A stretch of DNA of 64,000 bases from assembly GCF_020151015.1 (NCBI RefSeq), contig NZ_CP083747.1:248001-312000 (forward strand), in the 5' to 3' direction. The DNA comes from Pseudomonas sp. p1(2021b) (GTDB taxonomy: Bacteria > Pseudomonadota > Gammaproteobacteria > Pseudomonadales > Pseudomonadaceae). Position numbers and translations under genes: made by a program. The first letter of the stretch is position 1. Each line of letters opens with the position of its first letter. This document shows positions 49,691 through 57,130 of this stretch, in pieces. The notes beneath the pieces are model-generated. The model was not told the origin of the DNA, ran no database searches, and worked only from the letters and a program-made list of their open reading frames with translations.

Positions 49691-51166
49691 ATGACCACCA
49701 TCATCAACGCAACAATTGGCGAATCGAAAGGCGTTTCACGTGTCTTCATGGAGGGCCGTCACCTGCTGACAGCGGGTGTTCAGATTGGCAATAAATACTC
49801 GATTAAGTCTGACAAGGTTGCCCGACGTCTAGAGCTAATTGAGGTTCAATTCGGCTTCGCCGGAAAGTGCATCAGCGTATCAAAACGTGAGCGCAATGGG
49901 GTTGTTCATCCAGTAATCGACCTGCGTTCAGAGCAAATTCGTGAAGTCTTTGAAGATGATCATAAGGTCCGCGTTGCGATTCGTCGTGGCCGGATTGTGA
50001 TCACTGCTTTGCAGATTCAAACCAAGATCCGCGAGCGCCTCAAGCGCATGAAAGAAAAGTTGGACCGTGGCCAGAAGCTCGCTGTATGTAGTCTTTTTCA
50101 TGGCGGTGGGATCTTAGATGCCGCAGTGCACTCTGGCTTAATGCGGTCGGGTGTAGGCTCGTTCTTACAAGTCGGTGTTGAGCTAGAAAGCGAGTATCTC
50201 GACTGCTCAATGCGGAATAACACTGAAATTTGGACAGAGGATTCAATTGCGATCAACTCTGATGTTCGGGATGTGTATCTAAGTGAAAATACGCCGCAAT
50301 GTGAGGTTTTGCTTGGAGGGATTCCCTGTATAGCAGCGTCAAAGAGCGGTAAGGTTAAAAATAAACTGACTTTTGCAGAGGAGCATGCTGACGCAGGCGC
50401 GCTTTTCGTGGACTATCTCAACTGGCTCCGTCATGTCAACCCTTGTATTGCGCTGATTGAAAATGTTGGGGAGTACGCAAATACAGCTTCCATGGCGGCT
50501 ATCCGAAGTGTGTTTATCTACCTCGGATACAGAGTTCATGAAGCAGTCCTTGATGGATGGGACTACGGGACGCTGGAGCACCGGAAACGCTTGGTCGTTG
50601 TGGCAATAACTCCCGGTATTGGGGACTCTTTCTCGTTTGAAAATCTGAAGGTGAACAAGGTGAGAGAGACATGCATCAATGCAATACTTGATGACATTCC
50701 TCTCGACGACGAATCTTGGAAATCCTATGAATACTTGGCAACTAAGGAGAAAAGAGACAAGGCTGAAGGCAAGGGTTTCGCGAGGCAATTACTAACAGGA
50801 AATGAATCTGGTTGTGGCACGCTTGGGACGGGCTACAAGAAGGGCAGAAGTACCGAACCCTTCATATTGCATCCCGAAAATCCAGGACTCAGCAGGCTCT
50901 TTACTAAAGCGGAACATGAAAGGCTCAAAGGCATTCCTGCAGGGTTAACCGATGGGGTTTCTGAAACGATTGGTCATGAAATATGTGGTCAGAGCGTCTG
51001 CTTTCCTAAGTTTGTTTCAGTGGGTGAGGAAATAGGGCGGGCACTCATGTCATCCCGCAATAACGTGGTTAACTTTCCGTCGCGATCAGCTCAAGCCAGC
51101 ATGGACGAGGCGGTTTGCGCGGAACCCGAGAAATTCCAAACTGGATCACTGGCTTTACTGATCTGA
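49691..51166 (+). CDS. Divergent cytosine-C5 DNA methyltransferase-like protein
   Basis: 491 aa from the ATG at 49691 (TTGGAGCAGCACA upstream); the longer frame from 49496 overlaps rdgC and its terminator. Residues 1-125 are an N-terminal extension of unknown fold. The C5-methyltransferase motifs follow: I SLFHGGGILDAAVHSG (134-149), IV GGIPCIAAS with the catalytic Cys213, VI ENVGEY (257-262), VIII EHRKRLVVVA (296-305), and a C-terminal RLFTKAEHERLKGIP/ICGQSVCFPKFVSVGEE (IX-X). Motif IV has PCI in place of the usual PCQ. No restriction enzyme is adjacent, so it is an orphan. Codon use is more AT-rich than its neighbours. Confidence 0.8.
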   Translation: MTTIINATIGESKGVSRVFMEGRHLLTAGVQIGNKYSIKSDKVARRLELIEVQFGFAGKCISVSKRERNGVVHPVIDLRSEQIREVFEDDHKVRVAIRRGRIVITALQIQTKIRERLKRMKEKLDRGQKLAVCSLFHGGGILDAAVHSGLMRSGVGSFLQVGVELESEYLDCSMRNNTEIWTEDSIAINSDVRDVYLSENTPQCEVLLGGIPCIAASKSGKVKNKLTFAEEHADAGALFVDYLNWLRHVNPCIALIENVGEYANTASMAAIRSVFIYLGYRVHEAVLDGWDYGTLEHRKRLVVVAITPGIGDSFSFENLKVNKVRETCINAILDDIPLDDESWKSYEYLATKEKRDKAEGKGFARQLLTGNESGCGTLGTGYKKGRSTEPFILHPENPGLSRLFTKAEHERLKGIPAGLTDGVSETIGHEICGQSVCFPKFVSVGEEIGRALMSSRNNVVNFPSRSAQASMDEAVCAEPEKFQTGSLALLI

Positions 51167-51196
51167 TTGGTGAGGTGCCGCCTTAAACGCTACTCA

Positions 51197-51228
51197 AACC
51201 CGGTTCGCTTAGGCGAATCGGGTTTTTC
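51197..51228 (+). terminator. Intrinsic terminator
   Basis: AACCCGGTTCGCTTAGGCGA then ATCGGGTT and T5. Confidence 0.85.
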
Positions 51229-51317
51229 TTTGCTCGATGAAATTGTTTCAGGCGCTTGATGCCGTCAACCTAATTTGCTATACATTAGTCACTAGTTTTC
51301 CCAGAGAGGGGGCGAAC

Positions 51318-51476
51318 ATGAAATCGATGACTTTTACTTCTGAATTTCTGAGTGCTGCAAAACAGGCTCCGCGCATCTATTTTGCGCCTCTGGTGGGTGC
51401 TTATAAAGCCATCAAGGCTGAAATGGCCAAGGCCGGCGGAGGCGACCGCTCAACCAAGACCACCCCCAAGCACTGA
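51318..51476 (+). CDS. 52-aa protein, paralogue of 52327
   Basis: 52 aa, ATG behind AGAGAGGGGGCGAAC. The core SEFLSAAKQAPRIYFAPLVG followed by AYKAIKAEM recurs in the 52-aa product of 52327-52485 (SEFANAARQAPRIFFAPLMG). It looks like one amphipathic or membrane-seeking helix with a basic tail. Own terminator at 51488. Not recognised. Confidence 0.65.
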   Translation: MKSMTFTSEFLSAAKQAPRIYFAPLVGAYKAIKAEMAKAGGGDRSTKTTPKH

Positions 51477-51487
51477 CCTTCACAAAG

Positions 51488-51512
51488 AACCCGCCGATCG
51501 AGCGGGTTTTTT
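51488..51512 (+). terminator. Intrinsic terminator
   Basis: ACCCGCCGATCGAGCGGGT then T6. Confidence 0.8.
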
Positions 51513-51578
51513 GTGCCTGTGGTTTACTGGTTTCTGTGAAGCATCCCCTTGGAGCAAGTTAACTTTCAGGGGGCCATC

Positions 51579-51902
51579 ATGCTTCTCGCAATCAACGATC
51601 CTGCAGTTCAATCCGCTTTGATAAATGCATTTGCAGCTGTCACCAGTACTGTCCTGGCTGCTGCCTCGGCCGCTCTGATCGGAAAGAAATTTTCGGACCG
51701 AAAAAAACTGGAGCAGTCCTTGGAGCTGTGTCAGAAGGACGTCGAATTCTTACTCCAGGTGGAGGCAGAGCATGTCGAGCTCCACAAGGAGCGGGGTGAC
51801 AAATCCAACAAGCTGAAGGTCCGTGAGAGAGTTAGGGATCTCGGCTTCTCGTTCTCAGGCAAATTCACACCAGGTCGGCTGCGGCAGGCCCGGCAGAGCT
51901 GA
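51579..51902 (+). CDS. Small membrane-anchored coiled-coil protein
   Basis: 107 aa from the ATG at 51579 (CAGGGGGCCATC upstream). One hydrophobic helix (residues 12-35, ALINAFAAVTSTVLAAASAA) then a charged helix (KKLEQSLELCQKDVEFLLQV) and a basic C-terminus. The layout resembles small phage/plasmid membrane proteins. Not recognised. Confidence 0.6.
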   Translation: MLLAINDPAVQSALINAFAAVTSTVLAAASAALIGKKFSDRKKLEQSLELCQKDVEFLLQVEAEHVELHKERGDKSNKLKVRERVRDLGFSFSGKFTPGRLRQARQS

Positions 51903-51927
51903 TCGAGATGTGTCCACCCATCAACCC

Positions 51928-51951
51928 AGCCAGGCTATGCCTGGCTTTTTT
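51928..51951 (+). terminator. Intrinsic terminator
   Basis: AGCCAGGCTATGCCTGGCT then T6. Confidence 0.85.
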
Positions 51952-52060
51952 GTGCCTGCCGATTACAGACCCGCGTTACGCATCTCCAGGGGCTAGGTCT
52001 ACCGCAAGAAGGCCTATGGGATTTCTCAACGACCGCCCCAGGTCCTTTCAGGAGTAACAG

Positions 52061-52330
52061 ATGTCCAAAACGCACAAAAAACCTTGGTGGAGCCCGATCG
52101 CTCACTTCGGAGCCCATGGCTTCGTCGGTACTATCATCTTCTTGATCATCATGGTGCCAGCAGTCTTGCTCAACCATTTGGTCCAATACTTGGCTAAGTT
52201 TGGGATAAGCGATTTCACCTTGCTAATTCTCGGGCTTCTCGAACATGCCATTGTGCTTGTAGATGCTGGTCTTTTCTTCGTCTTTATTTGCATTGGGGCA
52301 GCCCGGGCAATCAAGGAGTTTGCTGAATGA
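52061..52330 (+). CDS. Small membrane protein
   Basis: 89 aa, ATG behind CAGGAGTAACAG. Two hydrophobic helices at about residues 20-42 and 53-81 with a short loop. Coupled by overlapping stop/start (ATGA) to the 52-aa gene downstream. Not recognised. Confidence 0.6.
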   Translation: MSKTHKKPWWSPIAHFGAHGFVGTIIFLIIMVPAVLLNHLVQYLAKFGISDFTLLILGLLEHAIVLVDAGLFFVFICIGAARAIKEFAE

Positions 52331-52485
52331 ATCAATCATTTGGGTCTGAGTTCGCTAACGCTGCAAGGCAGGCACCACGAATCTTCTTCGCGCCATTGAT
52401 GGGGGCTGTAGCTGCCATCAAAGATGAGTTCAGGCGCGTGAAGTACGGTGCAGACCAAAACAGCAAGCCGCTGCAATCCAAATAA
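52327..52485 (+). CDS. 52-aa protein, paralogue of 51318
   Basis: 52 aa; the ATG overlaps the stop of the membrane protein gene (ATGA). SEFANAARQAPRIFFAPLMG and AVAAIKDEF match the product of 51318-51476 at 17 or so of 29 core positions, with equal length. It ends at a strong terminator. The coupling to a membrane protein suggests that the family acts at the membrane. Confidence 0.65.
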   Translation: MNQSFGSEFANAARQAPRIFFAPLMGAVAAIKDEFRRVKYGADQNSKPLQSK

Positions 52486-52524
52486 ACGCTCAGCAGAGCT
52501 ACCTATAAAGTAACGCTAAATCCG

Positions 52525-52556
52525 ACCCACCATCCTAGATGGTGGGTCTTTTTTTT
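52525..52556 (+). terminator. Intrinsic terminator
   Basis: ACCCACCATCCTAGATGGTG then GGT and T8. Confidence 0.85.
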
Positions 52557-52649
52557 GGTTCTGATTTTCGGTGCCGCCGTGTCCTCCCAGGCGCTGCTTG
52601 CGGGCAATGAGCGGCAAGAGGCTGGTAGATTTGCACCGACTCTATAGCC

Positions 52650-52672
52650 GTATGCGTACGCGTTATGTATTC
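52650..52672 (+). promoter_or_regulatory. Copy of the plasmid-wide palindromic motif
   Basis: GTATGCGTACGCGTTATGTA then TTC, 42 bp before the TTG start at 52714. Confidence 0.6.
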
Positions 52673-52713
52673 TTGTACCTGGTAATTTCTTGGAACCGAT
52701 AGGAGCGTTCAAT

Positions 52714-53190
52714 TTGGCCAACACACTCGAATTCGAGGTCGGCGCCGGCTACGAGGTGGCCAACCCACCCAAGCTTGCTGTTGGTGACGATCAGCACCAC
52801 CAGCTCTCTCGTTTTTTCACTGTGCTGGCCACCGACGAGCACGGGGTGTCGGTGTATGACGGGTGGTACGGTGAGGGTTTTTCGAGCTTGCATCTCCCGC
52901 ATGATGTCCTTGCGCAGCTTGACGTGACGAGGCTGCCGTCCCGAGGTGAGGCCGGAGCTGCGGACTTGGCCAACGCTATCGCTACCTCAGCCGCCGCTGC
53001 CATCGAGCGCCGTGACCAGGTGAAGGAGCACGGTGCTGCTGAGCAAAGCGTGCACGCCTCGCAACGATTCTTCGTGCAGTTCTTCTCCGGCCAGATCAGG
53101 GGGCTCGCCTCCAAAGGGCTGATAAACCCAGACCTTGCAGTTCAGATGATCAGCCTGTCGACCGGGGTGGAGCTTACTGTCGGTGAATAG
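52714..53190 (+). CDS. Hypothetical protein with TTG start
   Basis: 158 aa from a TTG at 52714, chosen because AGGAG lies 8-9 bases upstream; the longer reading from 52690 has no site. Soluble: EFEVGAGYEVANPPKLAVGD, GWYGEGFSSLHLPHDVLAQL, then a helical Ala-rich C-terminal half. No family recognised. The next gene's GTG overlaps its stop (8 bp). Confidence 0.55.
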   Translation: MANTLEFEVGAGYEVANPPKLAVGDDQHHQLSRFFTVLATDEHGVSVYDGWYGEGFSSLHLPHDVLAQLDVTRLPSRGEAGAADLANAIATSAAAAIERRDQVKEHGAAEQSVHASQRFFVQFFSGQIRGLASKGLINPDLAVQMISLSTGVELTVGE

Positions 53191-53446
53191 TCGAGGGCGA
53201 TTCTTCTCTCTGCGCATCGCTATAGCTGCCGTTGCCACTGTCTGCGCTGTTGCTGCTGTCGGCCTGATCCTGTTCAAACCTTGGGCCCAGCGTGGCTTCG
53301 AGGTAGCAGCAGCTAAGCCGGTGGGGCGGTACTGCCTGATCAAGCCAGGTGAGCACCGGACCCATTGCGAGGGCGAGGATACCGGCCCCAGGGACCCAGT
53401 ATTAGCAGCCATCAAAACCATGTCTCAACAAGGGGGGCGGCCGTGA
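53183..53446 (+). CDS. Small membrane-anchored protein
   Basis: 87 aa with a GTG overlapping the end of the previous gene. One N-terminal helix (residues 11-31, IAIAAVATVCAVAAVGLILF), then a Cys-containing periplasmic-looking tail with CLIKPGEHRTHCEGED (C51 and C62). Not recognised. Confidence 0.5.
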   Translation: MNSRGRFFSLRIAIAAVATVCAVAAVGLILFKPWAQRGFEVAAAKPVGRYCLIKPGEHRTHCEGEDTGPRDPVLAAIKTMSQQGGRP

Positions 53447-53514
53447 TGCCACCTCTCGCCAGTCAAATCGTACTACCTGTTCTGTATCCAACCCAACCTG
53501 AGGAACCGCTATGA
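53446..53514 (+). CDS. Possible 22-aa micro-ORF linking two membrane genes
   Basis: The stop of 53183-53446 and the ATG overlap (TGATG), and its own stop overlaps the next gene's ATG (ATGA). It reads MPPLASQIVLPVLYPTQPEE then PL. Overlaps at both ends suggest coupling, as with the 44549 leader, but no ribosome site is visible. Confidence 0.3.
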   Translation: MPPLASQIVLPVLYPTQPEEPL

Positions 53515-53759
53515 CAATCACTACCGACATGCTCGCTCGTATCGCCGTTGTGGTGCTGGCCGTAATCATTTCGATCGCTATCAACCGCCGCAAAGCTCTT
53601 TTCACTGTGAAAAACGCCTCTGGCCCTGAGCAGGTCCAGGCCATTCAGGGCTTTGCTGACCGTTCGCTGCGCGATGTCAATATCCTGATCTGGCTGTGCT
53701 CGGCCCTCTGCGCAGCCGCACTGGCCGTGTGTTTCTACTCGATCTTCATCCCGCTGTAA
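53511..53759 (+). CDS. Small membrane protein containing a parS-like site
   Basis: 82 aa, ATG behind GAGGAACCGCT. Two helices (about residues 8-24 and 57-80). Its coding sequence contains TTTTCACTGTGAAAA at 53599-53613, encoding FTVKN. Not recognised. Ends in a long terminator hairpin. Confidence 0.55.
   Translation: MTITTDMLARIAVVVLAVIISIAINRRKALFTVKNASGPEQVQAIQGFADRSLRDVNILIWLCSALCAAALAVCFYSIFIPL
53599..53613. promoter_or_regulatory. Isolated ParB-site-like palindrome inside a gene
   Basis: TTTTCACTGTGAAAA, identical to copies at 29265 and 31885, about 21 kb from the main array. Confidence 0.5.
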
Positions 53760-53779
53760 GCCTGTCCTGGTCGATGGCC

Positions 53780-53817
53780 AAGGCCTCGGTTCATATCTGT
53801 GAACTGAGGCCTTTTTT
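53780..53817 (+). terminator. Intrinsic terminator
   Basis: AAGGCCTCGGTTCA / TGAACTGAGGCCTT then T-rich tail. Confidence 0.85.
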
Positions 53818-53865
53818 GTGGCGGCATCATGACATCGAATGGCTAGAAGTATTTTGATTCATCCA

Positions 53866-53890
53866 GTATTATGCGTACGTGTTATAAATC
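53866..53890 (+). promoter_or_regulatory. Copy of the plasmid-wide palindromic motif (best example)
   Basis: GTATTATGCGTACGTGTTAT then AAATC, preceded by ATCCA. TGTTATAAAT is a good extended -10. It ends 18 bp before the ATG at 53908. Confidence 0.75.
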
Positions 53891-53907
53891 AAATCTAGGA
53901 GCTTGAG

Positions 53908-54147
53908 ATGCAGCAAATCCAATTCTGGGCCATGCGGACGTTGAACATTGTTGGCCAAGTGCCGGCAGCCTTAGCACTCGCGGCTTTCGTGTTTGTGTGG
54001 GCAAAGATTGGCCACATCACCCCCACACTCGCTTTCGTGCTGATCGCGGTCCTGGTGATGGCAGTGCTCTTCGTACAGCTGATGAAAATGGCCGATCGTA
54101 AAAAAGCCAAAGCTGAGCAGGCTCGTGCTGGCGCCGGTCTGCGCTGA
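53908..54147 (+). CDS. Small membrane protein
   Basis: 79 aa, ATG behind AGGAGCTTGAG. Two helices at about residues 14-33 and 39-60, then a basic Ala/Lys tail (RKKAKAEQARAGAG). Not recognised. Transcribed from the motif 18 bp upstream; starts the operon that runs to the signal peptidase gene. Confidence 0.6.
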   Translation: MQQIQFWAMRTLNIVGQVPAALALAAFVFVWAKIGHITPTLAFVLIAVLVMAVLFVQLMKMADRKKAKAEQARAGAGLR

Positions 54148-54155
54148 GCTGCACC

Positions 54156-54896
54156 ATGTCTGCCAGCCTGACGCAAATCACTCGGTGCCGTCCGTATGTG
54201 CGAAGCCTGATCGATACCGGCTTCTACAGCGAGATTCCGATGCATCGCGGGGTGGTTGAGCGCGTGGAGCTCGCAGGTGGCTATACCGTGGAGCTGAGCC
54301 TTTCAGGGGATGTATTTGATGGCTCTGCGGTGTGTGAAGTGCGACTGGTTACAGCCTGGCTCCTATTGAAGTCAGAGGCTGTTCCGGTCGCTATCCTGGA
54401 CGGGGTTTTGTTGTCCAGTGGAGAGGGGAAGCGATACTCCTTGGCTGATGCTTGCGATCTGGTCAGCGAGGCCGTCCAGGCGCTGGTTCACGAGCTGGTC
54501 AGGACCTGCCATCAGGACTTCGGCGCTGTGCTGGAAGCTGGCAGCGTCTTTGTTATAACCCGGCTGGAAGTTCGCGATAAATTCAGGTCGTCAGAGCTGA
54601 GTCAGTCTATCGTCGAAGTTTCATGTACCTGGCTTCGTTCGAAATGCCGGTTGGCGCTTCTTACCCTGCAGCCGTTTCCTCTCCAATACGAAAATACTGC
54701 ACCCGTTCTAGGCAGCCGGCATTACGAGCCATACTGGCGAGCCCTTAGTGCGGACGTGGAAAAGCTCTCTTCATATTACAGCTATCACTTTGATTGTATC
54801 GCTGCGTCACTTGAGTCAACTCTGTTGATCAAGCCGCTGAGCGGATACAAATGCGCGCTAAGCCGGGCAGGGTGGTCGTTCATAGCCGCGGAGTAA
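54156..54896 (+). CDS. Hypothetical protein upstream of signal peptidase
   Basis: 246 aa, 8 bp after the previous stop. A beta-rich start (VVERVELAGGYTVELSLSGD), helices in the middle and a Tyr-rich C-terminus (EKLSSYYSYHFDCIAASLES). No signal peptide and no family recognised. In the same operon as lepB. Confidence 0.55.
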   Translation: MSASLTQITRCRPYVRSLIDTGFYSEIPMHRGVVERVELAGGYTVELSLSGDVFDGSAVCEVRLVTAWLLLKSEAVPVAILDGVLLSSGEGKRYSLADACDLVSEAVQALVHELVRTCHQDFGAVLEAGSVFVITRLEVRDKFRSSELSQSIVEVSCTWLRSKCRLALLTLQPFPLQYENTAPVLGSRHYEPYWRALSADVEKLSSYYSYHFDCIAASLESTLLIKPLSGYKCALSRAGWSFIAAE

Positions 54897-54898
54897 AC

Positions 54899-55159
54899 AT
54901 GCTCGCTACACAGAAGCAGCCTAAAGGCGTGAAGTACAATATCCAACTCCTCATGAACGGATGGGTGGTTGCAGCGCTCTTGTGGACGGTTGGATCCTTA
55001 ATTGAATTCCTCCTGGAGAAGTTCAAAGTCACCCCTGCCTACAGCTACGGCTTCTGGGTCAAGGTGGTTGGCTGGGCAGTGGGCGGTATCTTTTTTGCTC
55101 TGTTCATAAGCCGCTTGGCTATCTATCGTTACCATAAAAAGATGGGCAAATACTTATGA
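54899..55159 (+). CDS. Small membrane protein upstream of signal peptidase
   Basis: 86 aa from the ATG at 54899. Two helices at about residues 17-36 and 50-72. It overlaps lepB by 4 bp (ATGA), so translation is coupled. Not recognised; may be an accessory or substrate-related membrane protein. Confidence 0.6.
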   Translation: MLATQKQPKGVKYNIQLLMNGWVVAALLWTVGSLIEFLLEKFKVTPAYSYGFWVKVVGWAVGGIFFALFISRLAIYRYHKKMGKYL

Positions 55160-56097
55160 GCCTGTTTTTGATCGGAGTTGGCTTGACCGTAGCTGCTCCG
55201 GCGCTCTGTCGCAAAAAGTATCAGGCCCACGGGCCAGCCTGGATTTACTCCCTAGGGTGCGCCGCCGCGGTGCTCGGCCCCTACATTTTGCTTTGCACAT
55301 TTTTGGACATGGCGACATTGCTCGCGACTGCAGCAGTCCTTGGCCTGCCGTTCTGGGTCTATGAACGGTATCGGGGAGCTAGGGGCCGGCATCACTACAC
55401 GCAAGGCGTGGTGGCCTTTCTGGTGGAGTTGACGCCTGTTGCCGTTTTCCTGCTCCTATTCCGATCCTTTGTCGCCGAACCATACCTTGTTCCGTCGTCA
55501 TCGATGCGCCCCACGCTTGGGGTGGGGAGTGTCGTTGTAGTCGATAAGTTCACCTACGGGATGAGATTGCCATTCGTTCCGAAGCCAATCACGCAAGGTC
55601 GACCCCCGAAATTTGGCGATGTTCTGGTTTTCCGATTCCCACTCGATCCGTCTAAGCCTTACATCAAGCGTGTGGTGGGAGTGCCAGGTGACCACATCAC
55701 TTATCAAGGCGGTGTATTGGCCATTAATAATGTACCGGCGGTACATGTGGGCGAGAAGCCATATGCTTACGAAGATGAAGCTAGCGGGAAGCTCAAGCAG
55801 GTCGATTATGCGCTGGAGAATATTCACGACTTACAAATCGGCACGATCAAAGACCCTGGTATCAGTGACTTTGGTGTAAGTACTGATTTTCCTGCTATTC
55901 CCGGTTGTGAGAGAAATCTGTCAGGCTTGGCATGTACTGTTCCTGCCGATTCTTATTTCGTACTGGGTGACAATCGACCCAATAGCCTGGACAGCCGTTA
56001 CTGGGGGTTTGTCACGGATAAGGAAATCATAGGTCGTGCCATTTTTGATCTTGATTTCACTAGCGGCAAATTGGATATAAGCCGAGTAACTCGCTGA
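55156..56097 (+). CDS. lepB: Signal peptidase I
   Basis: 313 aa. N-terminal membrane helices (four hydrophobic stretches up to residue 105) then the catalytic domain: Ser116 in PSSSMRPTL, Lys171 in YIKRVVGVPGD, and box E GDNRPNSLDSRYWG. It cleaves signal peptides from exported preproteins. Length matches chromosomal LepB of pseudomonads (about 284 aa) with an extra N-terminal helix pair. A plasmid copy in an operon of small membrane proteins may be dedicated to particular exported plasmid proteins. Confidence 0.92.
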   Translation: MSLFLIGVGLTVAAPALCRKKYQAHGPAWIYSLGCAAAVLGPYILLCTFLDMATLLATAAVLGLPFWVYERYRGARGRHHYTQGVVAFLVELTPVAVFLLLFRSFVAEPYLVPSSSMRPTLGVGSVVVVDKFTYGMRLPFVPKPITQGRPPKFGDVLVFRFPLDPSKPYIKRVVGVPGDHITYQGGVLAINNVPAVHVGEKPYAYEDEASGKLKQVDYALENIHDLQIGTIKDPGISDFGVSTDFPAIPGCERNLSGLACTVPADSYFVLGDNRPNSLDSRYWGFVTDKEIIGRAIFDLDFTSGKLDISRVTR

Positions 56098-56212
56098 TTC
56101 GCAACCAAGGAGCGCCTGTCATGGACCGACGCAAGAATACAACGCCGTGTTTCTCATTACCTGCTTGTAAGGCAACGCAAGGCCTTGCACCCACCTTTCA
56201 GGAGAGAAACGC

Positions 56213-56743
56213 ATGAACTTCCATAACACAGCAATCAAATACGCCCAACTCGCAGCAGCTGCAGTCGATTCCCGCGGTCACCTGCTGCACCAGGTGGGAT
56301 CGTACCCTGCAGGAACGGTACGTGACGCTGAGCTCGCTGAGCTTGAGCAAGCGTATCGATCGACAGTCATCGCCGAGGTGGTGAGCTCCAGTGAACTGAA
56401 GGCCACGGCCCACGTCGTGTTGTCCCAGGACGACGAGGAGTCTGGTGCGGATGCAGAGGTGATCGGTATCTGCTTTGACTCCGCTTCGGCAGAAGGTCTT
56501 GCCGACGAGGCTGCATCCGAAATGGCTAAACGCATCAATCAGTTGCTGGCCAATGACATGGGCGCCGATTTCGAACCTGTTTCGGTCACGCAGACTGGCC
56601 AGGAGCGTATCGTCTCCAATTCCGATGTCGGTATTCTGGGTGCTATACGCATCAAGACTGCTTCGGTAAGCATCGAGGGCAACGGTTTCGGACTGCATAC
56701 CGTTACCTCGCCAATCATCCCGCATGGGATGGCCAGTTTGTAA
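56213..56743 (+). CDS. Hypothetical protein
   Basis: 176 aa, ATG behind CAGGAGAGAAACGC. Acidic, soluble, with the segment VLSQDDEESGADAEVIGICF and a helical part (AEGLADEAASEMAKRINQLL). The N-terminal stretch YAQLAAAAVDSRG recalls small phage-like proteins. Not recognised. Own terminator. Confidence 0.55.
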   Translation: MNFHNTAIKYAQLAAAAVDSRGHLLHQVGSYPAGTVRDAELAELEQAYRSTVIAEVVSSSELKATAHVVLSQDDEESGADAEVIGICFDSASAEGLADEAASEMAKRINQLLANDMGADFEPVSVTQTGQERIVSNSDVGILGAIRIKTASVSIEGNGFGLHTVTSPIIPHGMASL

Positions 56744-56754
56744 ACCAGCTGTAT

Positions 56755-56782
56755 GCCCGGGCCAAGTGCCCGGGTTTTTTTT
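56755..56782 (+). terminator. Intrinsic terminator
   Basis: GCCCGGGCCAAGTGCCCGGG-type stem then T8. Confidence 0.8.
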
Positions 56783-56844
56783 GCGCTCGGAAGTATGGGT
56801 TCCATGGGGTCGCACGTGGCGTTGTGCTGATCTATGCTCATCCA

Positions 56845-56869
56845 GTATTATCAGTACACGTTACGTATC
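56845..56869 (+). promoter_or_regulatory. Copy of the plasmid-wide palindromic motif
   Basis: GTATTATCAGTACACGTTAC then GTATC, preceded by ATCCA. It ends 15 bp before the ATG at 56885, the same geometry as at 53866. Confidence 0.7.
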
Positions 56870-56884
56870 GATAGGGCTCTAGTC

Positions 56885-57130
56885 ATGGATAGCCGTTCCT
56901 CACACTCTCTGATCATTCGCGTCGTGGTTGCTCTTGTCGTCGTAGTCATGGGCCTGCTGGCTACCATGGCTGTTGGCGCCGGCCTGGTGGAGATCTCCCC
57001 CAAGCTGATTTTCAAGGGAGTATTCCTTTGCCTTGTCGGTGGAGCGCTGCTCCTCATCATTCGCGCCTACGTGGCCGCTCCTGTGGAGCTGGATGACCAG
57101 GCTGCTGCAGATGCTAACGGAAGCAAATAG
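56885..57130 (+). CDS. Small membrane protein
   Basis: 81 aa from the ATG at 56885 (AGGGCTCTAGTC upstream); the longer frame from 56834 covers the motif. Two helices at about residues 9-33 and 42-63, then an acidic tail. Directly followed, without a gap, by the double-HTH gene. Confidence 0.6.
   Translation: MDSRSSHSLIIRVVVALVVVVMGLLATMAVGAGLVEISPKLIFKGVFLCLVGGALLLIIRAYVAAPVELDDQAAADANGSK

Noticed and set aside
52800..52815. TTTTTTCACTGTGCTGG as another parS-like site
   Set aside because: Only the left half matches; the right arm lacks GAAA.
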